Assembly: GCA_964368875.1 (NCBI GenBank)
Contig: CAYJDG010000032.1
Span: forward strand, 1-24,451
Direction of reading: 5' to 3'
DNA from: CAYJDG01 sp964368875
GTDB lineage: Bacteria > Pseudomonadota > Alphaproteobacteria > Micavibrionales > Micavibrionaceae
DNA: 24,451 nucleotides
Of this stretch, positions 6,946-14,139 are shown piece by piece. The notes beneath the pieces are model-generated. The model was not told the DNA's origin and ran no database searches. It saw only the letters and a list, made by a program, of their open reading frames with translations. The first letter of the stretch is position 1, and the number at the start of each line of letters is the position of its first letter. A program made the position numbers and the translations under genes.

Positions 6946-8523
6946 ATGAGCATTCCCTTTCGTGAGCGCGTCTGGTGCAAGATGCTGGCCTGCCTTGCTC
7001 TTGGCGGCATCGGTGCTCTCAGCATGCCGCCATTTACCTTGCCATTCTTCTTGCTGATTGGGCTATCCGGTTACTGGATCGTCCTGACCTCGTTTGACAA
7101 AAAATGGCATGCGCCTGTGGCAGGCTTTCTCTTTGGCTTCGGCTATTTCGTCGCCGGGATCTGGTGGGTTGGTAATGCTCTGCTGGTCGGTGGTAATCCT
7201 TACCTCTGGGCTCTGCCGCTCGCTGTTGCAGGCTTACAGGCCTTGCTCGCTATCTTCCCGATGTTGGCTGCCCTCTGCTCGCAATGGCTTTATAAAGGCC
7301 GCAGCGTTGGAGCGTATCTGTTCTTCATTGCCATGATGGGGTTTTGGGAATGGGGACGTGGAACATTCTTCACGGGCTTTCCATGGAATATGTTTGGTAT
7401 GACTTGGACCTATACCCTCCCGATGCTGCAAATTCTTTCAGTCGGCGGCATTTATCTGCTCAGCCTCCTGACCATCTTCATGCTTTCGGTGCCAGGTTTT
7501 GTGTTGGCCGGAAATGCCCCGCGCCACATTCGCTTTGGTATGCTTGGGTTGGCACTGGCGCTCTGCGCAGGCCTGCTGCTGTGGGGTAAATCACGCCTCG
7601 ATGCCCACCCAACCGCCTATAATCCCGATACAATCATTCAGGTCGTCACCCCGAATATTCCGCAGGAAGAAAAATGGGACGATAAGCTGTTCTGGAAGAA
7701 TTACACGAAAACCCTGCAAGCCATCGCCCCTGCCAAAATGGACAGCAGCGTTACTGGCAATACGCGTCTGATAATACTGCCGGAAACAGCATTTCATTTT
7801 GCAGCTCTGCAAGACCCGCAGGCACGGGCGGAACTCAAACGTATCCTCAGTATGTATACTGAGAAAACCTATTTGTTGACGGGACTGCTGCGCCGTAGCG
7901 AAGACCCTGCCACACATGAAGAATCCTATCATAACAGTCTGGTCGGACTTGATCAGAATGCAGATGAAATCTTTGCCTTCGACAAGTTTCATCTTGTTCC
8001 ATTTGGTGAATATATCCCCTTTCAAAAATACATTCCGATTGGCCCGGTTGTAGCTTTCGCTGGTTTTGACAGTGGCCCCGGGCCGCGCACGGTGACACTT
8101 GAAGGGGCGCCGCCCTTCAGCCCGCTGGTCTGTTATGAAGTGATTTTTCCGGGTGCCGTAACCGCATCGCCGCGTCCTGACTGGATGGTGAACATCACCA
8201 ATGACGCGTGGTATGGCGTCTCCCCCGGTCCCCATCAGCATCTTGGTCACGCCGTTTACCGGGCGATTGAAGAAGGCCTACCAATGGTCCGCTCAACCAA
8301 CACGGGTATTTCAGCTGTGATCGATCCATACGGACGTATGCAGATGGCAAGCCCACTCTTTGAGCAGGCCGTACAAACCACACACCTTCCGCTGGCTGCA
8401 GAAAAAACTGTCTTTTCAAGCCTTAAGCAGATGATTTTCTTCATCTTCTTGATTGGGCTTTGCCTGCCTGCAATAGGCCACAGCCTAAAGTGTAAATCTA
8501 AAAAAGTTCCCTCGTCTGAATAA
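6946..8523 (+). CDS. lnt: Apolipoprotein N-acyltransferase
   Basis: A 525-residue inner-membrane enzyme that adds the third acyl chain to the N-terminal Cys of lipoproteins, the last step of lipoprotein maturation before Lol sorting. About six hydrophobic segments at 12-215 are followed by a periplasmic nitrilase-like domain. The catalytic triad is Glu280 (LPETAF), Lys347 (FDKFHLVPFGEY) and Cys396 (VCYEVIFP), matching the E/K/C order of the family. A final hydrophobic helix lies near 485-505. The length is normal. The gene follows corC by 3 bases. Its rhizobial homologue was described as the acid-tolerance gene actA, next to a regulator (phrR) like the one found downstream here. Confidence 0.96.
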   Translation: MSIPFRERVWCKMLACLALGGIGALSMPPFTLPFFLLIGLSGYWIVLTSFDKKWHAPVAGFLFGFGYFVAGIWWVGNALLVGGNPYLWALPLAVAGLQALLAIFPMLAALCSQWLYKGRSVGAYLFFIAMMGFWEWGRGTFFTGFPWNMFGMTWTYTLPMLQILSVGGIYLLSLLTIFMLSVPGFVLAGNAPRHIRFGMLGLALALCAGLLLWGKSRLDAHPTAYNPDTIIQVVTPNIPQEEKWDDKLFWKNYTKTLQAIAPAKMDSSVTGNTRLIILPETAFHFAALQDPQARAELKRILSMYTEKTYLLTGLLRRSEDPATHEESYHNSLVGLDQNADEIFAFDKFHLVPFGEYIPFQKYIPIGPVVAFAGFDSGPGPRTVTLEGAPPFSPLVCYEVIFPGAVTASPRPDWMVNITNDAWYGVSPGPHQHLGHAVYRAIEEGLPMVRSTNTGISAVIDPYGRMQMASPLFEQAVQTTHLPLAAEKTVFSSLKQMIFFIFLIGLCLPAIGHSLKCKSKKVPSSE

Positions 8524-8608
8524 TTTTTCCACGGCTTATACTTTTGGTCAGGTGTTGTTTTCCCTTCTGTGAATGCTATGGTAGGCACACAAATGAGGAC
8601 TTCTCTGA

Positions 8609-9082
8609 GTGGCACCAAAACGTAAAACGTATAAACGGCACAACATCGCTGAAAGCGGCCCGAACCCTGTCGATGTTCACGTGGGGCAGAAACTTCGTAG
8701 CCGGAGGACTCTGATGGGCATGACCCAGCAGGACCTCGCCGATGCAACTGACATTACCTTCCAGCAAGTTCAGAAATATGAGACCGGAAAAAACCGTACG
8801 AGCGCGAGCCGTCTCTTCCAGTTTTCTCGCCTCTTGGAAATACCGGTCGATTCTTTCTTTGAAGGTTTGTCCTTATCCGATCTGAAAATTGGAATTCAGC
8901 CTGGCTTTGCGGACAACAAACAAGAAGGCTATGCGGCCGAAGACGATGTCATGTCGCGGAAGGAAACCATCGACCTCGTCCGGGTCTATTACGAAATCAA
9001 GGACGAAAAACTCCGCAAAGACTTCCTCAAAATGCTGAAACAGATGGCAAAAACCGTTAAAACTGGCAAAGCCAAAGGTTAA
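8609..9082 (+). CDS. XRE/Cro-CI family regulator (PhrR/PraR-like)
   Basis: A 157-residue DNA-binding regulator. A basic N terminus leads into a Cro/CI helix-turn-helix at about residues 25-80 (GQKLRSRRTLMGMTQQDLAD, then QVQKYETGKNRTSASRL). A charged helical tail ending in Lys-rich sequence probably mediates dimerisation. The start is GTG at 8609 with GAGGAC 8 bases upstream; the nearby ATG at 8593 is in another frame and closes quickly. Proteins of this type sit between lnt and metK in many alphaproteobacteria. In rhizobia, relatives named PhrR or PraR respond to low pH or control phase and adhesion genes. Which targets it controls here is unknown. Confidence 0.88.
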   Translation: MAPKRKTYKRHNIAESGPNPVDVHVGQKLRSRRTLMGMTQQDLADATDITFQQVQKYETGKNRTSASRLFQFSRLLEIPVDSFFEGLSLSDLKIGIQPGFADNKQEGYAAEDDVMSRKETIDLVRVYYEIKDEKLRKDFLKMLKQMAKTVKTGKAKG

Positions 9083-9112
9083 TTTGCTTGTGCAGAGCAG
9101 AAACAGGCGATA

Positions 9113-9136
9113 GTTTGACCCCCTATATGTTCAAAC
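9113..9136 (+). repeat. Inverted repeat in the metK leader
   Basis: GTTTGA at 9113-9118 and TCAAAC at 9131-9136 form a perfect 6-base inverted repeat around a 12-base centre, 25 bases before the metK start. It could be a short RNA hairpin or an operator, for instance for the XRE regulator encoded just upstream. It does not look like any SAM riboswitch class I can recognise. Confidence 0.55.
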
Positions 9137-9160
9137 GATCAACTGGATGATGTCTTCATT

Positions 9161-10369
9161 ATGTTAGCAAAAATGTCAAAAGCTGCCCCTGCGCCCTCCC
9201 CGATGCTTAAAGATTTTATCTTCACAAGCGAATCCGTATCTGAAGGCCATCCTGATAAAGTTTGTGATCGTATTTCTGACGCGATCGTCGATGCGTTTCT
9301 GGCCCGCGACCCATACGCCCGTACTGCGGTTGAAACTGTTGCCACCACTGATTACGTCGGCATCATCGGCGAATTCCGCAGCAACCAGAACCTGTCCCCT
9401 GACGAAATCAAAGAAATCGCCCGCAACGCGATTAAAGAAATTGGTTACGATCAGAAGGGTTTCAGCTGGAAAACTGTAAACATTGACTGCCGTCTGCACT
9501 CCCAATCGCCTGACATCGCCGTCGGCGTTGACGCTGCCGCTAACAAAGATGAAGGTGCCGGCGACCAAGGGATCATGTTTGGGTACGCCTGCACGGAAAC
9601 CCCTAGCCTGATGCCTGCTCCGATTTTCTACTCGCACGCAATCCTGCGCGCCCTCTCGGAAGCCCGCCATGCTGGCGCGGTTCCTGATCTGCGCCCGGAT
9701 GCGAAATCGCAGGTCACCCTCGAATACCGCGATGGCCAGCCAATCAAAGCACGCTCGGTTGTTGTCTCGACCCAGCATGCTGAAGGCCTGTCTCAATCAG
9801 ATGTAAAAGAAATTGTTCGCCCTTACCTGACCAAAATCCTTCCGAATGGCTGGATGTGCGATGAAGCTGAATTCTACGTCAACCCGACTGGTAAGTTCGT
9901 CGTTGGCGGTCCTGACGGAGACTCTGGTCTGACTGGCCGCAAGATCATCGTCGACACCTATGGCGGCTCTGCCCCGCATGGTGGCGGCGCATTCTCCGGT
10001 AAGGATCCGACCAAGGTTGACCGCTCCGCCGCTTATGCCGCTCGCTACGTTGCTAAGAACATCGTTGCTGCCGGTTATGCCGAGAAATGCCTGATGCAGC
10101 TCTCCTACGCGATTGGTGTTTCGAAACCGATTTCCGTTTACGTCAACACGCAAGAGACCGGCACCGTACCTGAAGCTGAAATCGTCAAGGCACTAAGCCA
10201 GCTTATCGATCTCAGCCCACGCGGTATTCGTGAACATCTCAAGTTGAACCGTCCGATTTATGCCCGTACGGCCGCTTATGGTCACTTCGGGCGTGAGCCA
10301 GACGCAGACGGCGGCTTCTCATGGGAAAAACTCGATCTCGTCGAGCCACTGAGAAAAATTCTTGGCTGA
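9161..10369 (+). CDS. metK: S-adenosylmethionine synthetase
   Basis: Makes S-adenosylmethionine from ATP and methionine in the cytosol as a homotetramer with Mg and K ions. Signature regions are present: SEGHPDKVCDRISDAIVD (about 29-46, with the ATP-binding His), GAGDQGIMFGY (about 132-142), and the phosphate-binding GGPDGDSGLTGRK segment (about 251-263). The length of 402 residues is slightly above the usual 380-395 because of an N-terminal tail. Alternative Met starts at 9173 and 9203 are possible, and none has a strong ribosome site. The stop overlaps the start of trmB by 8 bases. Its product supplies SAM to MiaB and TrmB encoded nearby. Confidence 0.97.
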   Translation: MLAKMSKAAPAPSPMLKDFIFTSESVSEGHPDKVCDRISDAIVDAFLARDPYARTAVETVATTDYVGIIGEFRSNQNLSPDEIKEIARNAIKEIGYDQKGFSWKTVNIDCRLHSQSPDIAVGVDAAANKDEGAGDQGIMFGYACTETPSLMPAPIFYSHAILRALSEARHAGAVPDLRPDAKSQVTLEYRDGQPIKARSVVVSTQHAEGLSQSDVKEIVRPYLTKILPNGWMCDEAEFYVNPTGKFVVGGPDGDSGLTGRKIIVDTYGGSAPHGGGAFSGKDPTKVDRSAAYAARYVAKNIVAAGYAEKCLMQLSYAIGVSKPISVYVNTQETGTVPEAEIVKALSQLIDLSPRGIREHLKLNRPIYARTAAYGHFGREPDADGGFSWEKLDLVEPLRKILG

Positions 10370-11081
10370 GACTCTCAACATACCACTGGGCCGCAAGGTT
10401 CACGGGCGTAAGCATGGGCGCCCGCTGAAGCGTATGCGCTTGGATGCACTCGATGAGCTTCTGCCGCGCATCGAAGTGTTCAAACCGTTTCTCAAAGAAG
10501 ACGGCCAGCTCGATCCCAAAGCCCTTTTCGATGCCGAACCGTCTGTCCTGCATCTCGAAATCGGCTTTGGTAACGGAGAACATCTGACGGCGCTCCTCGA
10601 GGCAAATCCCGGGCATTTCGTGATCGGGGCTGAACCTTATACCAATGGTGTCTCTGCGTTTCTCAAATCGATCAAAGACGATCCGCCGTTGAAAACCTGC
10701 CGCATCCTGATGGACGATGCGATGAAGATCGTCCATAGCCTCAAGGATGCGTCGGTTGATTTTCTCTACATCCTCAACCCTGATCCGTGGCCCAAGACGC
10801 GCCACCACAAGCGCCGCGTCGTCAGCCCCGAGAACCTGAAGGCTTTCGCCCGTGTCCTCAAAGACGGGGCGACCATGATCCAGACCACCGATGTTGATGA
10901 TCTCGCAGGTTGGATGATCACCCAGACCGCCAATTGCCCTGACTTTGAATGGGTCGCCGAGAGTGCTGCCGATTGGCAGACCCCTCCCGAAGGCTGGCTC
11001 CCCACCCGGTATGAGCAAAAAGGCGTCGCTGCCGGGCGCAAGCAGACCTATCTGATCTATAAGCGCCTAAATCGGCCTTAA
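10362..11081 (+). CDS. trmB: tRNA (guanine-N7)-methyltransferase
   Basis: A SAM-dependent Rossmann methyltransferase that makes m7G46 in the variable loop of tRNAs. The SAM motif EIGFGNGE begins at residue 66. The catalytic/tRNA-binding motif NPDPWPKTRHHKRR lies at about 139-152 and TDVDDLAGWM near 175. The length is 239 residues. I accept the TTG start at 10362, inside the end of metK, because the basic N-terminal segment GRKVHGRKHGRPLK is characteristic of alphaproteobacterial TrmB and no ATG precedes it. A weak GAGA ribosome site lies upstream. Overlap with metK implies coupling. Confidence 0.94.
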   Translation: MAETLNIPLGRKVHGRKHGRPLKRMRLDALDELLPRIEVFKPFLKEDGQLDPKALFDAEPSVLHLEIGFGNGEHLTALLEANPGHFVIGAEPYTNGVSAFLKSIKDDPPLKTCRILMDDAMKIVHSLKDASVDFLYILNPDPWPKTRHHKRRVVSPENLKAFARVLKDGATMIQTTDVDDLAGWMITQTANCPDFEWVAESAADWQTPPEGWLPTRYEQKGVAAGRKQTYLIYKRLNRP

Positions 11082-11123
11082 AACAGTTCTGCACCGAAAA
11101 ATTAAATAGCCCCACGAATTTTC

Positions 11124-11153
11124 TTTACATGGCCCACACAACGAATCTATCGT
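11124..11153 (+). promoter_or_regulatory. Candidate promoter of the unknown 230-residue gene
   Basis: TTTACA (11124-11129), an 18-base spacer and TATCGT (11148-11153) form a reasonable sigma-70 promoter. Transcription would begin near 11160, where the inverted repeat starts. Confidence 0.35.
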
Positions 11154-11159
11154 TTCTTA

Positions 11160-11178
11160 CCAAAACACCAAGTTTTGG
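11160..11178 (+). repeat. Perfect 7-base inverted repeat in 5' leader
   Basis: CCAAAAC (11160-11166), loop ACCAA, GTTTTGG (11172-11178). No T tract follows on either strand, so it is not a standard terminator. It would form a hairpin at the 5' end of the predicted transcript (an mRNA-stabilising structure) or be an operator. Confidence 0.6.
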
Positions 11179-11216
11179 CTAATAAAAAAACAATGAGTTG
11201 CTACAGGGACTAATTA

Positions 11217-11909
11217 ATGAGTACTGGGTTTGTGCAGTTCTCGAAGCCAGAAGATTTCGCGCGGGCTTCGGATCAAGGCTTTAATTATGCGTTTGATAAA
11301 GCTGCCTCTTTTGAGGCGAGAGCCGCGCATTTTAATGCTCAGGCCATGAGAACGCGCAGTCGAGATCGCGAAGTTCTCATCGCGTTAAGAACACAAGTCG
11401 GCAGAGAACTCGCTCTTTATCACGCCATGTTCCGGTCTACTCTCAAGCATTTCCTACCTGAAACTGTTGATGGAATTGCCAATCCGCACAGACTTGATCA
11501 GCAGGATGAAGCTCATATGCAATCTAGCTTTGCGCTTGCGGTGACCTGGGATTACGGGCGCGCGCACCTGATCAAAGCTCTCGATGAAATTGGTTTAATG
11601 GCCTTAGTTACGCCTGAGCTGCTGACATCAATTGGCCGCAAAGAAACCGTTATTGATGGGGAGCGTATTTCTGATGAAGCAGCTCATTCTCATGCTCAAA
11701 TTCAGGCTAGTCGCATCATTCTCTTAGCCGAGAGGATTCGCCGCCTCGACCATTACGAGCCTGATCAGGATATTGTTACTTTAATACGCAATGAAGGTTT
11801 GCGCCGGATCGTCTTGGGAGAAGATGCGTCCGCTGATGATTTCCTGCAAATGGCGGCCACGATCCCCCTCAATTCCCCCGCCAAAGGCTTGGAAATCGAG
11901 TGGACTTAA
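11217..11909 (+). CDS. Unrecognised 230-residue soluble protein
   Basis: The frame starts at an ATG with AGGGA about 8 bases upstream. It has no signal peptide or membrane segment. The sequence is rich in Ala, Arg, Glu and Leu and probably all-helical. An Arg-rich region near residues 45-65 (RTRSRDREVLIALRTQVGRE) could bind nucleic acid or merely be a charged helix. I recognise no family or catalytic motif. Base and codon use are a little more AT-rich than the flanking housekeeping genes, with more TTA, ATT and GTT. It sits alone between trmB and the rimP operon, with its own promoter candidate and leader hairpin, so it is probably an independent unit, possibly a lineage-specific insertion between two conserved blocks. 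Confidence 0.72.
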   Translation: MSTGFVQFSKPEDFARASDQGFNYAFDKAASFEARAAHFNAQAMRTRSRDREVLIALRTQVGRELALYHAMFRSTLKHFLPETVDGIANPHRLDQQDEAHMQSSFALAVTWDYGRAHLIKALDEIGLMALVTPELLTSIGRKETVIDGERISDEAAHSHAQIQASRIILLAERIRRLDHYEPDQDIVTLIRNEGLRRIVLGEDASADDFLQMAATIPLNSPAKGLEIEWT

Positions 11910-11938
11910 TAAATATGGTTATGTTAATGGAATTATCC

Positions 11939-11967
11939 TTGCTATCTAATCATTAAAGTCCTATAAA
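11939..11967 (+). promoter_or_regulatory. Promoter of the rimP-nusA-infB operon
   Basis: TTGCTA (11939-11944), a 17-base spacer and TATAAA (11962-11967, five of six consensus positions). Start of transcription is predicted near 11974, giving a leader of about 84 bases that contains the terminator at 11996-12026. Confidence 0.55.
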
Positions 11968-11995
11968 ACCCTCACATTGACGCTCTGTATGACAG

Positions 11996-12026
11996 GGTGG
12001 GTTCTGAAAAAGAGCCCGCCTTTTTC
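11996..12026 (+). terminator. Intrinsic terminator in the rimP leader (putative attenuator)
   Basis: A 10-pair stem, 11996-12005 with 12011-12020 (eight Watson-Crick and two G-U pairs), closes on a GAAAA loop and is followed by five T. It lies between the operon promoter and the rimP start, so it can act on the operon itself. The 3' arm contains AGAGC, which could instead pair with GCTCT at 11982-11986, a possible antiterminator. It may also stop read-through from the gene upstream. Confidence 0.75.
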
Positions 12027-12057
12027 GTTACCCGGAGCACGAAATTAAGAGTACGAA

Positions 12058-12573
12058 TTGAAAGTAACGACGCAGGAACGTAAAATCGCCTCATTGATCC
12101 AGCCGGCCATCGCCGACCTTGGATATGATCTGGTGCAGGTGCGTTTGATCGGCAGCCAGAAGCTGCAAACTTTGCAGATCATGGCCGAAGACCCGAAGAC
12201 CGGGAAGCTTGACCTGAATGGCTGCACCGCGATCAGCCGTGGCATCTCGGCGATCCTCGACGTCGAAGACCCGATCGCAAGCGCGTATCAGCTTGAAGTC
12301 AGCTCCCCCGGTATGGACCGGCCCCTGACGAAGGCTGCGGACTTTCAGAAGTACAATGGCAAAGAAGTTTCAATTGAAACTGAAATTGCCGACGACGACG
12401 GACAGAAGAAACATCGCGGCAAGATCGCCGGGTTTAAAGACGATGTCCTCTCGCTTGAAACTGATGGCGGCATGCTCGAAATCGAGCTTGGCAATATCGT
12501 CAAAGCAAAACTGGTTTTAACTGACGAGCTGGTGAAAGCCGCTCTCAAACGTGAAATTAAAGAAGACGAATAA
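12058..12573 (+). CDS. rimP: Ribosome maturation factor RimP
   Basis: A 171-residue cytosolic factor for 30S subunit assembly, with an alpha/beta N-terminal domain (about 1-85) and an SH3-like beta-barrel C-terminal domain (about 90-155). The family signature YQLEVSSPGMDRPLT is at about 80-94. The start is TTG at 12058, with AAGAG 6 bases upstream. The N-terminal sequence TTQERKIASLIQPAIADLGYDLVQV fits the usual RimP N terminus. The first gene of the operon, ending 12 bases before nusA. Confidence 0.93.
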   Translation: MKVTTQERKIASLIQPAIADLGYDLVQVRLIGSQKLQTLQIMAEDPKTGKLDLNGCTAISRGISAILDVEDPIASAYQLEVSSPGMDRPLTKAADFQKYNGKEVSIETEIADDDGQKKHRGKIAGFKDDVLSLETDGGMLEIELGNIVKAKLVLTDELVKAALKREIKEDE

Positions 12574-12585
12574 GGAGCCTGTCTT

Positions 12586-14118
12586 ATGAGCAAAATCGAA
12601 ATGCTGCAAATCGACGCAGTTGCCCGCGAGAAGAACATCGACAAGAGCGTTGTTCTGCAGGCCGTTGAAGAAGCGATCCAGAAAGCTGGTCGCTCGAAAT
12701 ATGGCTACGAGCACGATATTCGTTGCCACATCGATCCTCGCACTGGCGATGTTGAGCTGAAGCGTTACCGCACTGTCACTGAGACAGAAGCGATTGAAAA
12801 CGAAGCCGCCCAGATCACCGTTGATCAGGCGAAGCGCGAAAAGGGCGATGCCCAAGTTGGCGATATCCTGATCGACACGCTTCCAGCTTTTGATTATGGC
12901 CGTGTTGCTGCCCAGACCGCCAAGCAGGTCATCATGCAGAACATCCGCGAAGCAGAACGCGAAATCCAGTTCAACGATTACAAAGACCGCACTGGCGAAG
13001 TCGTCTCCGGTATCATCAAACGTGTTGAATACGGCAATGCCACGATCGACCTTGGTCGCGCCGAAGCCGTTCTGCGCCGCGATGAAACCCTGCCACGCGA
13101 ACACCTCAAAAACGGTGACCGCGTTCGTGCATACATTTACGACGTGCGCCGCGAACCCCGCGGCCCGCAGATTTTCCTCTCGCGCACCCGTGGCGATTTC
13201 ATGGCCAAGCTGTTCGCGCAGGAAGTGCCGGAAATCTATGACGGTGTCATCGAAATCAAAGCTGTCGCCCGTGACCCGGGTTCCCGCGCCAAGATCGCCG
13301 TTTATTCCCGCGACAACAGCATCGACCCAGTCGGTGCCTGTGTTGGTATGCGCGGGTCCCGCGTTCAGGCCGTTGTTGGCGAACTCGGCGGCGAAAAAAT
13401 CGACATCATTCCATGGTCGCCGGATATCGCGACCTTCATCGTTAACGCCCTCGCCCCTGCCGAAGTATCCAAAGTCGTCATGGACGAAGTTAAAAAACGT
13501 CTCGACGTGGTTGTGCCTGATGAGCAGCTTTCACTTGCCATCGGTCGCCGTGGTCAGAACGTGCGCCTCGCATCCATCCTGACTGGCTGGTACATCGACA
13601 TCCTGACCGAGGAAGAAGAACAGAAACGCCGCCAGGAAGAATTCACGCAGCGCTCTTCGCTCTTTATCGAAGCTCTCGATATCGACGATGTTATTGCCCG
13701 CCTGCTGATTGCCGAAGGTTTTACCCGCGTTGAAGAACTGATTGAAACGCCGCTCGACGAACTCGGCAGCATCGAAGGCTTCAGTGAAGAAATTGCGGCT
13801 GAACTGCAAAACCGCGCCAACACATGGCTGAGTGCAAAAGCCGTTGAACTGAAAAACCGTCAGGCTGAACTTGGCCTGCAGGATGATCTTCTGAGCTTCG
13901 AAGGTCTGAGCACAGATCAGATTATCAAGCTCGGTGAAAAAGGCGTCAAATCACGCGACGATCTCGCTGATCTGGCAGGTGACGAACTCGTTGAAATTCT
14001 CGGTACCGAGAACATCTCCGAGGGCGATGCCAATGCGCTGATTATGAAGGCGCGTGAACACTGGTTTGCAGAAGAAGGTGCCGCGAGCGGCACTGAAGCT
14101 GCAAACTCCAACGCGTAA
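12586..14118 (+). CDS. nusA: Transcription termination/antitermination factor NusA
   Basis: Binds RNA polymerase and nascent RNA and modulates pausing, intrinsic termination and rRNA antitermination. The 510-residue protein has the NusA N-terminal domain (about 1-125), an S1 domain (about 137-202), two KH domains (about 230-345, including the GMRGSRVQ and AIGRRGQNVRLAS loops), and two C-terminal helix-hairpin-helix repeats (about 365-415 and 445-490) as in other proteobacteria. AAGGAG lies 8-9 bases before the ATG. In E. coli NusA feeds back on its own operon, which is relevant to the leader terminator upstream of rimP. Confidence 0.97.
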   Translation: MSKIEMLQIDAVAREKNIDKSVVLQAVEEAIQKAGRSKYGYEHDIRCHIDPRTGDVELKRYRTVTETEAIENEAAQITVDQAKREKGDAQVGDILIDTLPAFDYGRVAAQTAKQVIMQNIREAEREIQFNDYKDRTGEVVSGIIKRVEYGNATIDLGRAEAVLRRDETLPREHLKNGDRVRAYIYDVRREPRGPQIFLSRTRGDFMAKLFAQEVPEIYDGVIEIKAVARDPGSRAKIAVYSRDNSIDPVGACVGMRGSRVQAVVGELGGEKIDIIPWSPDIATFIVNALAPAEVSKVVMDEVKKRLDVVVPDEQLSLAIGRRGQNVRLASILTGWYIDILTEEEEQKRRQEEFTQRSSLFIEALDIDDVIARLLIAEGFTRVEELIETPLDELGSIEGFSEEIAAELQNRANTWLSAKAVELKNRQAELGLQDDLLSFEGLSTDQIIKLGEKGVKSRDDLADLAGDELVEILGTENISEGDANALIMKAREHWFAEEGAASGTEAANSNA

Positions 14119-14139
14119 AATGAGGAGCGGGAATACCCA

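Noticed and set aside
7591..8250. 219-codon minus-strand frame, with similar frames at 9176-9796, 10239-11018 and 15662-16369
   Set aside because: All lie antisense to well-identified genes (lnt, metK, metK/trmB, infB) and have no recognisable product.
9083..9160. SAM or SAM/SAH riboswitch before metK
   Set aside because: None of the conserved cores I know is visible. Only a simple inverted repeat is present.
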